64,000 nucleotides of DNA from Nematostella vectensis. Lineage: Eukaryota; Cnidaria; Anthozoa; Actiniaria; Edwardsiidae. The translations under genes and the position numbers were made by a program. The notes beneath the pieces were generated by a model. It saw only the letters and a program-made list of their open reading frames with translations. It searched no databases and was not told the DNA's origin. Below, in pieces: positions 13,401-24,465 of the stretch (within the stretch, counting starts at the first letter, position 1; the number at the start of each line of letters is the position of its first letter). The stretch covers positions 12,404,566 to 12,468,565 of the forward strand of contig NC_064035.1 in NCBI RefSeq assembly GCF_932526225.1, given 5' to 3'.

Positions 13401-16400
13401 GTTGGTTGTCAACTTGGTAACCTTCCGGCAGCTTCTTCAGCCAATAAAGCTCCTAGTGTAATGCTCTGTGTTCCCTTGACACCATTGGTGAGGCTGAGAG
13501 GGGGACCCTGCTGGGTGCAAGGTTTTTCTCTTCAGTGAAAGCACAACACCAAGGACAGCAATCATTGCTGGTGGGTGGGGTATGAGTAATTTGTTGGCTA
13601 CCGCCCTCCATAAGCTGGGCAGCCCACAGTTAGGTGCTGACTCACTACCATATACCTGCTCCAGTAGGGGCCCGAAGCTAAGAGCTCATCAGCTTGTCAA
13701 GCTGATTGTTAAACCACATACCGGGTACTAAAAAGCAACGAACACTCCAAATATTCGAATAGCAAGTTGGAAAGTAAGAACTACGTGAACTAGACTGAAT
13801 CTACAAACAGTTGACAAATCCACAAAACAGCAATTATTGATACCAAGCCACAGTGAGTTCGCAACAGAAAGAGTGATCAGTACCTTTTCAGGGCTCTCAC
13901 CATTACCTAGTGAGACAGAAGGTTGTCTACTAATAGTCATTTCTGATAACACTAGAAGTTCCTACAGCTGAGATGACTTGCTGGTTAAATTAAGCAATGC
14001 ATTATACTTTAGGATTCAGGAAGCAAAAAAATTTCTTAATTAGTGTGTAAAGAAAATATCAGCTATTAACAATACAAACCTCTTTGTAACATGTCCATTT
14101 GTTTCTCATATTTCCAGATTAAGGAAAGAGCCTTCTCGTTATCACAGAAAGGAAACAAGATTTCATTTAGGCGAGGATCTCTCTGTTCTTTGTTCATAAA
14201 GTTAACCAGTTGGGTGGCAGTAAGAATGGGCGCTCGTCCTCCACCCCTGATGACAGAAGTACAATTAATTTGACACAATAAGTAATAACTAAACATATGG
14301 CAATATTGATCACAGCTATAATCAAGAGTAAATCAGGCTAAATTTCTCAAATTATAAAATCAAATCAAATCAAAACGCATGATTTGTCCACTCTTTCTTG
14401 CTTTTTCTATATATTTATTCATTTCTTTTTCACTCTAGAAAAGCTTATTGTTATGATACAATGACAAGTTCGCAGTCCAAGTTGCCAATAGATTTTGGGA
14501 AGATTTCACAGAAAATGGAACTGGTACTGATCACTGGACCTTAAAATCTCTTCTGGCAAAAGCGAATTCTATGGAACCACTTGGGTGTTACCCCTTGAGA
14601 CAACAACTATGAAGAATAGGGTTAGTTGTAGAAATCTCATGCACATACCACTCTACACATAACTCCATGATTTCCAGACGGGGACAGACTTTAAGGTAAA
14701 GTTGGTAGAAATGCTCAAATGTGAAGTCTTCAGGAGTGATTTTGTCATTCTAAACAAAAAAGATAATATCTTAATGATACATGTAGCTTATCACAATAAT
14801 AACATCATACACATAAATACAAAGAAATAGATTAAGAGCCAAATAAGTGATTGTGCATCTAATTACTGTACTTTTTATCAAGGATTTTTATCAAGATGAT
14901 CAAGATATGAAATCAGCTTCTTTGTTCTTTAAAAAATGCAGAAGATTTGAAATAGTTCAAAAAGAAGTTTAAAGAAAACTGTCACAATTTGTATAAACTG
15001 TAAGCTCATTTCGGTTTTTGTGACTGATGATGTCAAGAAAGGGATTCTAAATCTCCTTTGGTAAAGTTTAGTAAGGGATCTCAAAGTGCAGTGTGATATT
15101 GTTCAGTTTACCTTGGAACAAGGGAGCCCAAGTGCCTGAAGAGCATCCAGGACTAAACTTTCAAACTTCCCAGCATAGAGAGCTTTGCAGATGCTGAAAT
15201 GAGAAATCGTATATACAACAATTAGACTACAAACATCCTGCTATAGGCTAAAAGAGGGTTAACAATAGTATGACTGACTTTTCTGGATTTGATATCTTAT
15301 TGAATAAACTGAGTAAGCATGCCAAGTTTTGTAAATGGGTTTTCTGTGTTCTCTTTTAAATTCCACTCAAGCTTTTGTCTGTTTGAAAATGGTTGCACAA
15401 CAATTTTTTGAGGTCTGGAGGGTGACCTAATGTTAAAATATCACATGGCAACAACCGTATGTGTACTGTGATTGGCTAATTGGTAGTCATGGCATTCTTG
15501 CATTGCATCAGAGGGCATTGTGTGTTGTGTTATTATTGTGTTCTCAGAGAAAATTATGCAAAATTGTACTACTTAGTAATACTTAGAGCAAGCAGTTTAG
15601 CTTATTTTTTTTTTCTAAAAGATCTTTTGTTGAATCTAAAATTTACATCCCAATGTTATAATTTCAAAGCATGGTAACCCTACAGGTCAAAGAAAAGGTC
15701 CTAAAAGAATAAATGCTAAATGAATTGTTAAATGAGCCATTGCAACAAGTTACAATTTGGAGCCAACAGTATGAGCTGTCTACATTACCTTTTTACTGAG
15801 ATCTTTCCCAAGGCATCCTTGTGCAAGCCAGCCTTCACATACCTGTAGGAAAATTTCTGTCTTTTATTTATTATACATTAGAGTTGAAAACTGTTTGATA
15901 TTACAAAAGTCTTTGTTGGTTCTAACATAAGGAGGTACTCAAGCAATGTAGTAATCAAAATACTGTTCAGTATAGGGTGTCTACAAAATGGAGACCTAAA
16001 ACCTAAGACCTGCGACCCCAAAAGCTACGACCCCTAAAGCTACGACCCAAAAATATTGATGTTGTTATTGAGCCTTCCTTCCCTGCTAGCAGAGGCTTCT
16101 TTTTTTCTGTATTTCGCTGGGCTGGCATCAGCGAAATACAGAGAAAAGAGGCCTCTGCTAGCAGGGAAGAGCCTTCCTTGTTTCACAAATGGAATAAAAA
16201 AACGGAAATTTAATATTGAATCAGTGATCCTAATGAGGTAATTCAGCACTTTTTGCTGTGCTTTTTAAGAGAAATATTATCACTTGCATGTGCCAGTGTA
16301 CAAACCATTTTCAATCGTCACTAATTTTTGTCCCATTAAAAATTGTAGTTACACTCATTTTCAGCCGGGAGGCTATGCTTCTTTACCCAAAAAAGTATCC

Positions 16401-19400
16401 CGAAAACTCTCCCTGTAACCTAACAGACCCGGAAATTACCAGTACTTTAGAGAAACGCCGCCTGGCGAAGAAGAGCATTTCCTGACAAGCAAATTAATTT
16501 CCAAAGTTTATGGATAGATTGCCTAAAAGATTATTGAAATACTAGTCTTGTTGATATGTGTAGACAGCAGGCACTTCAAACATTGCTGTGGCATCAGCAT
16601 TTTTCAAAGAAATACAAAAAAACAATTAAATAAAGTCTTATTAAGCCTGATGCACACTGGTAATATAACAACATAGGCACACGCAGTCCTTATTTTCATG
16701 TGTGAAGGGTGCAACTTCCAATAATTTTGCAAAGTTGTTTACATTTTTTAGGCGCACATTAATAGATAAATATCAGATCATTTGACAGAGATGAAACCTG
16801 CTAGGCTGGTAGATAACATGATGTTAGCCCTAATTGGCTCACTTCTTACCAGGCAGTGGAATTGTTTCATCTGTAATAAAAACTTACTACAACTTGACAC
16901 AACTTGAAAATAAAGCGATTGGAGCTCTTGAGCTCCCATAGTAAGCAGGATTTTTTGTGGAGGAGTTTCGAAAAACACTCAAGAAGTTTACCAGGTGACT
17001 TATTCAGTTCAGTGTTGAGAAACGACCCCCTGGAAACACAAGTAGTTAACTTTCCCCTATTACCCCATTATTTAAATGATATTCATAAAAAAAAAAACGA
17101 AATTGAATTAGCTGAATTACTTATACCTCAAATGGATAATTGATTCCATATGAAACTTTAGTGCTGCATAGCCATTTGGGAAACAATATGGGCTCAATAA
17201 TCAATATTTAGAGGGTCATAGCTTTTGGGATCACGGTCTTAGGTTTTAGGTCTTTGTTATATAGAAACCCGTTCAGAATATATCTTTTAGCAGATACATC
17301 GTTAGATGGTCGAAATTGTTGGACCCGAACCATGAAGCAAGGGAAGGTGCACTGACGAAGTCATGTCACATGTCCTCATCACGAAGTTGACATTCTACCG
17401 GAACAAGCTTTCAATAATAAAATGTTGTGGTGGCTAGTACTGTTGAATTATATTTGCTTTTTATTTTGGAGAGAGGCACTAATTGAAGCAATTACAGAAT
17501 ATGGGAAAAATATGAAAAGATCACTTATTATAGTAAGCAGCAGTGAGGTAGTAAAAACTGAACCTTTATAAACTTACTGTTTGTGCAGTTGGGTCAGGAC
17601 ACTACAATTATCCAATCGCACATTGTGCAGCAGAGGTCTGAGACCTTCAACCCATTCCTGTGGAAAAACAACAAAAAAGGAAATTAGTACTTTAAAAGCA
17701 GCCTTCATACATTATTTTAAGTAGCAACTATTGTTTACTTTTTGTACAAAGTTATAGTAATTAAAAAATAGGCCCGTAAACGTGCTTGTAGCTACTGCAA
17801 CAATTATTTAAGGCAACTGTGTAATGCTTATCATATATCTCTTTATTCTAGGATATAATACAATTATGTATAGGACAATTACAGGGGTGATCAATTGTGA
17901 AAATATTGGAGCTAGCTACTGGGATTTACTGGAGACTGACTGAGAGTTTGGTAAGCCTGTGATCTAAATTGCTATACGCAAGGGAATTGTTGTGTCAAAT
18001 ATTTTAATAGAAAATAGGCAAAATGACAATTCTCTATAGAATAATTTTTCGGGAGCGATAAAAATCACTAAAAAAAGCTGGAGATTTGGTGCTCAATGCA
18101 GGAGAGCGGGAGAAGGGGTCCAAAATCTTGAGACTCCCACATAATGCGCGAGTGTTGACAGGTATGTTCTAAACTAGCGATTCTAAACTAGCGCTTTATA
18201 ACGACCAAAGCCCAAAGTATTGTATCCTGAGCAAACCTCGCGAAAGCGGTCACTCGTGGTCACTCTTACACACTTTTTCTGCTTGATGACATAGTACCTA
18301 CTCGCACATGCGCCATAGCTACAAAAATTCAGTGGCTATATGCCCGACAGTCAGGAAAGGTCCTTAATGGACTAAATGCCCGACAGTTTTTAATTTATTC
18401 AAATAACCCAGTAAATTGTCAGCCTGGTGAGTTCAAAGTATTCTATATTTGTTGAGAAAGGGCAAGAAAATCTGAATTGACATTTGCTGTAGGTGTTGAA
18501 TGTTTTCTGTTGTCTATGTACACCATAAAATCGTGGGACTTAGAAATAAAAAATTGTGGGACTTAGGAATTTTCTACAACATGCTGCCAGATGTCGACCG
18601 TTCTCAATTTACTAAATTATCCAAGGTTTTTTTCAACCTTTGTGAGTTCAAAGTATTCTATATTTGTTTAGAAAGGGCAAGCAAATCTGAATTGAGCTTT
18701 GTTGTCGGAATTGGATGTTTTTCCTTGCTTGTATACATATAAACACATTTTCCAACTGTGTTGATAAAATTCATTTGACTAAAATGACGATGCTGAGAGT
18801 ACATTCAAAGTTGGACAGTATACCAAAAATCATAACAGGATAGCAAGATCAACCAATGTATCTCACCTTTGCAACTCTACTTGTGCTTGCAAATAAATGA
18901 ATATAGTTGCAGTCTACCAGATTAGTGTTGTAAACCACTGTAAACCCTCTCTCTTCCAGGGGGTCTGCGCCAGTACGCTGGAGAGATTCTCTGACTTTCT
19001 GATCCTTTTGTGAGAACAGTTAAGAGAGAATTTATTAGAATTTTAAGCAGCTCACTGCTAAAATACATATACCAATATAATCCTCATGGTTTTTACATAG
19101 TTTAAGGGTAAATCTTTGAGTACGATGTATACATATGGTTGTTTCATCAATACTGTCTGCACTGTCATGAAAAATATTTTCATGACTAGTTTAACAATTA
19201 TACAGTAATGCCTATAAAAAGGTATTCAGAAAAACAAAATCAATTCTAACAGCTATAATTAAAGATTTTTTTTCAATGGAAACACCAACCCATGATTATT
19301 GACATGTTGATGTTTTTAAAGACACCAAAACTATTGCTGCAGACTTTAAAATGTCCTGGTACATGATGTTTGATGCCCATTGATGGAAATTGCTCAATAT

Positions 19401-22320
19401 TCTGTTTGAAATACTACTGTTTTACTGATTATTCTGACATTCACAAGCAACAAACAATTTCTGGAAGCGGGAAAAATTCCAAAAGAGTTTCCCAGTTTTC
19501 ATTTCTTCATAAAAATCAACTAAGAAAAGCTTAAAGCTGTGTTCCATCATATGGAACTTGACCACGTTGTGGTATGCACTTATTATCCAGCGCTAATAGT
19601 TTCCCAAATATATTTATTTATACCTACAATAGTAATAATGAAATAATAATTATTCATGTTTATTTGCTAAACCTCTAACAGTCTTTCAACTGAGTTACAT
19701 GCAGTAGCGAAGAAAGGTGACTTTTTTGGTTTGTTTTACAATAAAGCCTGAAGCTAAACACTTACTGAGAAAGTTTAAAATGTGTTAGGTAGGAATCTGT
19801 AAATATATAAATAATCTTTGCTAGTTACGACCTGACAAAGCCTTACTTTTGCACTTAAATCTGTCTGGAAAACAGCCTCTGAGTTATTAGGGCATTTTCC
19901 AAGTAGAATCAGAGCCATAGCATGCTACGCACGATTGGGGGAGCACAATACAGAAACATCATGACAATTTTTTTTTGGGGGGGTGGGGGGTTCATTTCCT
20001 TATAATTTTTGAAAATATTGGAGGGCACATTCCCCCAAAGCCCAACCCCCAACTACATGACATGTTAAAAGTACTTATAAGTATAAGTTAGATGTACTGG
20101 TCACTTCATGGTCTTTGTACAGCTCCTTGTAAACCAGCATTAAAAGAGAACAAATATGTTTTCACATTATCCCCAAAAGTGAGCTAATCCAATTATAGTA
20201 TTGTTGTAACAGGAAATTCTGTATCAAAGGCAGTTACCCCCCCCCCCCCCCCCCCTCCCTCCACCATGGCACTTAATTAGTATTTGACTACTATACTCTA
20301 TCTGCAAAGTAGTAACATAATTATTAAATGTCCATCTGACCATAAAACCACCAGTCTAGGAAAACACAATCTTTCTATCTTAATTTAAATTTCATTCACA
20401 ATTTAATGGGTATGAGACAAAGTAAAAGCTATTTGCACTAAAGAGGATGTTAATCTTCATAAGAAAAAAAGTAAATTTAGAACAGACTTGTTGTCATGTC
20501 AAAGACATGAGGCAGTGGCTAAACAAAAGCCATTTAGTTGCTTTTCTGAGGAGATTGATAGGGATATACGTGTACGGTACAGACGAGAATTATCATTGGA
20601 TTGGTAAGAATGATAACATTCTATAAATGTTCTTTGTATACTAAATTTTTATTTAAAAAAAATCAAAATGACTTCAAAAACTTATTGTTTCCTGATGACA
20701 GGCCAGAGCATTACCATTTATCATCGCCGTGCTTGCTTGTAGGGGAATCGGAATTTTTAGTGAAAACACTTCAAAGAAAATCAACATTCCGTTGAAACTA
20801 TAAAAAGCGCTTCTGCTTTGCACTTGAAATGTGTGATTTGAGCTTCCTGAAACAATCAAGTTTTATTGTCAAACCACAGCTGTGGTAAAAATTAGACCAC
20901 ATTCTAGAAGTATTGCCTAACTTTGAGATTTGCCCTAACGAACAACGCTGTCACTTGTCCATTATATCAACAAAAAAGACAGCATTTCTCTTTAAATGGT
21001 TTCACTTCCAAGGCTTCGAACACACATTATAATATAATAAAAGCAAGGTTCTAATGGATAGGGGCATGTAATAAGGTCCGTTTTTAGTCGCTGTTCTGAA
21101 TTAAAACATTAGTGTAGCGCGATATTTTCGAACCCAGTACAAAGAGAATAATTTACCGCTTAACATCATGAATTGAGGCAATTCAAGGATTATCAAACAA
21201 CAAAGGCACAACGGGTATTACATCAGAAAGCAAAGGGAAATTATTTCTCTTCATAGCAAGGAATTAATAAAAACATGATTTTTTAAGATGTCAAGTTGCA
21301 CCTTTAACCTTAGCACTGCGAGGCGCGTAACGATCGTGTGGCCAAATTAAGGTGGTATTCGACTGAAATTTGCAGAACGTCAAAGTAGAATAATTTATAA
21401 CATTGATTGCGGTAATCGAAAGGATTCGTAGAGTTCAGTAGCTCTAGTCTAAGGAGAAAAATCTTTTACCATTCCGTTATTTTTATAACTTTAAAGACGT
21501 AAGATAAGTTATACTTACTTACCACCAAAACAAGAAAACAATCTTCCATTGAGACGGCAGAAGCCTCAAAACATATAGGTTACTAATATCATCTTTATTG
21601 GAATCGTGACAGCATAATAAATATATATATAGGATCAATATATATGGGGTTTCACAAGACAGTAGGGTTTCTTCCATTTTTATTTACATCGTCGTGGATC
21701 AAATTGTTTTGAAAAATACGAAAGTAGGGATTACTTTCTTACCTTCGGAAGAACGCCCAAACGGACTTCACTAATGTTGCTTATTTCTATGCTAGACCCT
21801 TCCTATAAGCAGAGTAATAGATCAAAGTTATCCTTGAGATGACTTCAGATACTATAAATGGAATAATGTTTTAGCAAACTTTATTACTTATAACTGACTT
21901 TGTCGTCCTGTGAGCGCCATGCAAGGAAGAATCCACACTTGTCCACGCTATAAAAATAGCAAGAGCTGATCGACTCCTGCAAAATAAAGCCCATGAGCAA
22001 GGTTTACTCACTCAACAATATCTATACCATCATTGCATTTTGACTAACGAGCTCCTAACGATAACACCGACTGACAGCCTTCAGTAGGGGATTCTAACCC
22101 CACAATCGTATACAAGCTACTCCCTAACGAAAACAAACCAGGAAACGAGATATTTAAAGTGGAAGTGGAATTATATTTGTTATAACTAAGTTGTATTTAT
22201 CCTAAGTTTATTATTTGGTTCTTTATTTAGAAAACTTGCCTCATCCCAGCGGCTCAGTAGCGTACCAGACTGGAGTTTTAGAGGAACATACACTTCCCAA
22301 GGAAGCTTCGGCTCAGCCAT
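914..22320 (-). CDS. PLCB4: Phospholipase C-beta, PLCB4/norpA type (34 exons, C-terminal end missing)
   Basis: This enzyme hydrolyses PIP2 to IP3 and diacylglycerol at the plasma membrane downstream of Gq-coupled receptors. Exons in coding order: 22187-22320, 21899-21947, 21743-21802, 18867-19004, 17578-17657, 15789-15842, 15112-15193, 14649-14749, 14080-14246, 12824-12970, 12432-12495, 12241-12328, 11868-11947, 11231-11315, 10779-10890, 9427-10523, 9143-9296, 8943-9027, 8579-8651, 8145-8196, 7910-7961, 7246-7348, 6424-6588, 5938-6037, 4991-5095, 4373-4485, 3929-4154, 3572-3621, 3421-3486, 2527-2642, 2193-2268, 2024-2122, 1741-1817, 914-991. All phases agree, giving 1,442 codons. Domain order is PH, EF hands, X, linker, Y, C2, C-terminal coiled coil. 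The segments resemble PLCB4 more than PLCB1-3, especially the X/Y core and the tail. The start is the ATG at 22318-22320, opening with [10 protein letters not shown]. The protein is longer than vertebrate PLCB4 (about 1,190 residues), mostly because of the X-Y linker. The terminal exon is not found. Confidence 0.93.
3137..3154. repeat. Poly-C homopolymer
   Basis: A run of about 18 cytosines lies in a PLC-beta intron. Similar long C or G runs occur near 5589-5602, 8436-8449, 20237-20255, 31314-31322, 31652-31665, 33007-33024, 34602-34611 and 42658-42679, all in introns or spacers. Confidence 0.9.
4240..4326. repeat. Two-copy tandem duplication in PLC intron
   Basis: A unit of about 46 bp beginning GGAGTTCATCC and ending CCCTGAAGAAAA is present twice (about 4240-4280 and 4286-4326), just inside the intron between exons 4373-4485 and 3929-4154. 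A G homopolymer precedes it. Confidence 0.8.
4991..6588 (-). CDS. PLCB4: PLC-beta exons 23-25: C2 domain
   Basis: Exon 6424-6588 encodes [20 protein letters not shown] then [15 protein letters not shown]. Exon 5938-6037 has [19 protein letters not shown], and 4991-5095 has [20 protein letters not shown] then [14 protein letters not shown]. This is the C2 sandwich packed against the catalytic barrel. The intron at 6038-6423 holds a degenerate array of GGAATCCGGAATCC-like motifs. The intron at 5096-5937 holds long C and G homopolymers. Confidence 0.94.
6138..6300. repeat. Degenerate GGAATCCGGAATCC array
   Basis: The motif GGAATCCGGAATCC, or its GGAATTCGGAAT variant, recurs at least five times in about 160 bp, spaced irregularly, in the intron between the two C2 exons. 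No coding potential is seen. Confidence 0.7.
7246..9296 (-). CDS. PLCB4: PLC-beta exons 17-22: catalytic Y half-barrel
   Basis: Exon 9143-9296 carries [18 protein letters not shown]. Exon 8943-9027 has [16 protein letters not shown], 8579-8651 [20 protein letters not shown], 8145-8196 [16 protein letters not shown], and 7910-7961 [17 protein letters not shown]. Exon 7246-7348 has [20 protein letters not shown]. These are the canonical Y-domain blocks, including the Ser and Arg of SSFNES and the RIYPRG motif that contact substrate phosphates. Several exons are only 50-85 bp and too short for simple ORF finding. They were placed by motif, splice sites and phase. Confidence 0.94.
9427..10523 (-). 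CDS. PLCB4: PLC-beta exon 16: very long X-Y linker
   Basis: This single 1,097-bp exon encodes about 366 residues joining the X and Y half-barrels. It is low in complexity, with acidic runs ([22 protein letters not shown]), Ser-rich stretches ([14 protein letters not shown]) and a Thr-Pro repeat ([18 protein letters not shown] near 9825-9860 on the minus strand). In the PLC-beta family the linker is a disordered acidic segment that covers the active site and autoinhibits the enzyme, usually well under 100 residues. Here it is several times longer but keeps the acidic patches. Phase is conserved at both ends (G before AA on entry, AAG before gtcagt on exit), so it is a true exon and not a retained intron. 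Confidence 0.93.
10779..12970 (-). CDS. PLCB4: PLC-beta exons 10-15: catalytic X half-barrel
   Basis: The X domain holds both catalytic histidines: [12 protein letters not shown] in exon 12824-12970 and SFENHC in exon 11868-11947. Other landmarks are [20 protein letters not shown] (12432-12495), [19 protein letters not shown] (12241-12328, with the calcium-binding acidic residues), [20 protein letters not shown] (11231-11315) and [17 protein letters not shown] (10779-10890). All residues expected for activity are present, so the enzyme should be active. The last exon leads straight into the linker exon. Confidence 0.95.
11532..11561. other. Perfect hairpin in PLC intron
   Basis: AACCAATACAGG, a six-base spacer TTCGGG, and then CCTGTATTGGTT form a perfect 12-bp inverted repeat. 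It lies within a stretch (about 11380-11660) that looks like transposon debris in the intron between exons 11868-11947 and 11231-11315. Confidence 0.75.
13080..13740. mobile_element. Probable old transposon or retroelement fragment
   Basis: This 660-bp block is visibly richer in G and C and different in texture from the AT-rich intron around it. Its minus strand has a 67-codon open frame (13081-13284). No terminal repeats or target duplication could be found and no protein domain was recognised. The call as a dispersed element rests only on composition and its position inside an intron, so it is tentative. Confidence 0.4.
14080..15842 (-). CDS. PLCB4: PLC-beta exons 6-9: EF-hand region
   Basis: Four exons (15789-15842, 15112-15193, 14649-14749, 14080-14246) encode the degenerate EF-hand array between the PH and X domains. 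The clearest segment is the last exon, with [20 protein letters not shown] then [19 protein letters not shown]. This matches the strongly conserved [12 protein letters not shown] signature of PLC-beta EF3/EF4. The array is structural and is not expected to bind calcium in all lobes. All junctions are GT-AG and keep phase. Confidence 0.9.
15975..17270. mobile_element. 1.3-kb terminal-inverted-repeat DNA element
   Basis: The left end (GGGTGTCTACA, then GACCTAAAACCTAAGACC and AAAAGCTACGACCC) is mirrored at the right end, whose reverse complement reads GGGTTTCTATA, then GACCTAAAACCTAAGACC and AAAAGCTATGACCC. The flanks are GTTCAGTATA (15965-15974) and GTTCAGAATA (17271-17280), a 10-bp target duplication with one mismatch. 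The interior has no intact transposase, so it is non-autonomous. It sits in the PLC-beta intron between exons 15789-15842 and 17578-17657. Confidence 0.8.
16081..16168. mobile_element. 88-bp foldback MITE nested in the TIR element
   Basis: Two arms of about 38 bp (16081-16119 and 16129-16166) are near-perfect inverted copies, starting CCCTGCTAGCAGAGGC and meeting at TATTTCGCTG / CAGCGAAATA with a 9-bp spacer. An 11-bp direct repeat, GAGCCTTCCTT, flanks it at 16070-16080 and 16169-16179. It inserted into the larger element at 15975-17270 and is therefore the younger of the two. Confidence 0.85.
17578..22320 (-). CDS. PLCB4: PLC-beta exons 1-5: N-terminus and PH domain
   Basis: Exon 1 starts at the ATG at 22318-22320 and encodes [10 protein letters not shown] followed by [10 protein letters not shown], matching the usual PLC-beta opening (a short lead, then a Trp/Tyr-Asp-Glu-Glu segment). 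Exon 2 encodes [16 protein letters not shown] and exon 3 [18 protein letters not shown], the first PH strands. Exon 4 carries [20 protein letters not shown] and exon 5 [12 protein letters not shown], the PH C-terminal helix. The exon 1 donor (TA before gttata) is weak, and this junction is the least certain in the set. The large introns, especially 19005-21742, contain no recognised gene. Confidence 0.85.
17940..18172. repeat. Dispersed repeat, copy A
   Basis: This segment recurs in inverted orientation at about 24702-24905. Shared landmarks are the CGCAAGGGAATTGTTG end, TTTTAATAGAAAAT, TTCTATAGAATAATTTTTC, GAGCGGGAGAAGGGGTCC and CAAAATCTTGAGACTCCC. It has no coding potential and no obvious tRNA-like promoter boxes, so its class is unknown. 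Confidence 0.8.
18427..18741. repeat. Pair of ~98-bp direct repeats
   Basis: A block starting GAGTTCAAAGTATTCTATAT at about 18427-18525 recurs at about 18643-18741, 216 bp apart. A second small duplication (GTGGGACTTAG) lies between them. This could be a local duplication or the remains of a short element with direct terminal repeats. Confidence 0.75.
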
Positions 22321-22430
22321 CTTCTAACATGGATTCCCAAAATTTGAACCATTTGCTCGCTCACTTGCCCATCGACATGACGGCAGCTCCTCAGAGCTCT
22401 TATAGTAGTGAAAAGTAATATGTTAGCTAA

Positions 22431-22609
22431 TTAGATCTGGTAAAACGAAGTTTTCCCATAGCGTAATGATCGGCCGTAGTAGTTGAGCACACTCCACCGC
22501 TCGTCGCATGCTTTAGTCCCTTGCTTGGTTTCGTACACAGCTTGCGTTACGCTAATGTCCATCATGCTTCCGCCCATTTGACCAATCACAACTCGATCTT
22601 TTGACTCTG
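22431..22609 (-). CDS. Orphan terminal exon of an unknown gene (putative)
   Basis: A minus-strand open frame follows a good acceptor (catcttggcag) and ends in a stop at 22431. It encodes about 59 residues including GQMGGSMMDISVTQAVYETK and RWSVLNYYGRSLRYGKTSF. The composition looks like real protein: aromatic, charged, no repeats. The stop lies only 110 bp upstream of the PLC-beta start codon on the same strand, so it would be the 3' end of a tandem upstream gene or a chance open frame in PLC 5' sequence. I do not recognise the family and found no upstream exon with confidence. Confidence 0.4.
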
Positions 22610-23189
22610 CTGCCAAGATGAAATTGCACAGTGAACGCAGGTGAAAAGGTTGGACAAAAGCTAGCTAGAATATTACCATTTTACAGCAATTAAACATAGC
22701 ATTTACGAAGAATACCCTCCCCTGCACCATGCAGAGAGATTCGATAGAATACAGCTACCACATTAAATTGAATGATTTTTAGTTCGAGAGAATATCCAAT
22801 TGATTCCTCACCGATTGTTTTGTTTGTTTGTGGCTTTATTGGTTATATAAACAAATCTTGAAATAACAGAATAAATCATTCACAATAAAATCTCAAATAA
22901 TAGATATTCAGGACAGAAAAAGAAATTAAACGTGGACTAATTTTTTACAAGAACGAACAAAACCATCATCATCATTATCATCATGGCATCATCATTGAGT
23001 TTTCTTTCGTAAAGTGAAACGTTGGAAATCAGAGAGAACGAGTTTTCACTTGGCTCTTATGTTTTGTATTTAATTGCCTTCTTCTTCTAGTGTCTACTAC
23101 TGATTTTCCGGTCCACAGCAGGAAGTCATAATACGCCTGGCTTCGAAAACGGAAAAACAAGAAAAGTAGCGCGGAAAATTTTTGCAAAT

Positions 23190-24300
23190 TAACCACAGCC
23201 GCCCCAAGTTCAGAGCGCTTCGATACTAAAGTTTATATGTACATAGAAACGTATTTTTAAAAAAAATAAAAGAATTGCTAGTGGGTTTCGGTGTATCATA
23301 AGAGCTTAAGTCTTACAAGAAGTCTCTGTGTCGTTTCTTTCCCATTTGAGCCGTTTTGGAGTTCAGAGGAGAGTCCGTTAATATTATTTTTAATACGTTT
23401 TTACAAGAGACCATGATATAAGAGAACGAATCCCGTGGCCCATGATGTAGTCCATGAAAGCTATTTTTAGATTGCGCGAGCTTGTCAATAGCATCCATAC
23501 ATGGTTCGTCGCGCCATATTTGATTATGGGCACCACGGGCTGGTACAATTTCACAACAATTTTTTTCCCTCTGCACTTCTTTACTTCGTTCACGACCTGT
23601 TTTTATCCTTTTAGCTGCTCTTCAAGGCTTATGATCACAATGCTACTCATAGGGTGGTGTCCTGGTATCTGTTAAGTTATCTAATGTTCAGTTATCTAAA
23701 TGTTATATAAATAATTGAACGGGAAGACGTCGGTCGGGGAGACGGTGAATTTGGAGTTCATTCAAGAATATATCGGTGTGAATATAATGGTAATAAGTTC
23801 TGGATGTATCTTTTTCTTTAAAGGGAATTGGAAGAGAATTGTGTTTTGTAAACACAGATTTATGATTGATTGTTATAATTTGCGAATCAGCAGTGAAAAT
23901 TTGATCCCAGAGCCTTAAATAACGCACTCTATGCATTTCAATGTCCCAGAAACGGTGATTGGATCCAGCGTACTCTATGGAAGATTATTTTCACAGCATT
24001 CGTAAAAAAGGAAGGTATTTTCGGTCAAAAAGATTTCCAAAACAGCCTTTCACATTGTTTACATTGCTCAAGATGTGATCGCGCGTAAGACTCATGTTGC
24101 TAGGAAACGTGAGCGCTAACCAATCAGAGGCGTATCTAAAAATAACTGCTTGTTCTAAAAATAGCTTTCACGGACGTCATCATTGGAACATACCCTAATA
24201 CGGGGGATTCGTTCTCTCACATCATGGTCTCTTGGTTTCTATGTCCATATAAACTTTAGTATCGAAGCGCTCCGAACTTGGGGCGCCTGTGAATTAACCT
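23190..24300. mobile_element. Inverted-repeat element with unequal arms
   Basis: The left arm (23190-23475) and right arm (24150-24298) are inverted copies. Shared blocks include the segment around GCGCTTCGATACTAAAGT (left 23190-23251, right 24234-24298), the segment around CAAGAGACCATGAT and AACGAATCCC (left 23404-23434, right 24202-24234), and GAAAGCTATTTTTAGA. In the right arm the first two blocks are adjacent, while the left arm has about 150 extra bases between them. The centre has no recognised gene. A non-autonomous DNA transposon or foldback is likely. Confidence 0.65.
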
Positions 24301-24465
24301 GTTTTCAAGTGTTTTCTCGGTGTTTGGCTCGGCGATCAAGAATAACGTGCCAATGTGAACCAGTACCGTTGTGTCAGACCCATACCCCCAAGTTTTGGGG
24401 GGAGAGGGGGGGAGGGGTGGAAATCCGAAAATGTTGAACAACCAGGCCCACCCCCCGCCCCCCCG

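Noticed and set aside
22215-22418. Plus-strand 67-codon open frame resembling a terminal exon
   Set aside because: It is antisense to PLC-beta exon 1, which has clear family similarity and correct phase.
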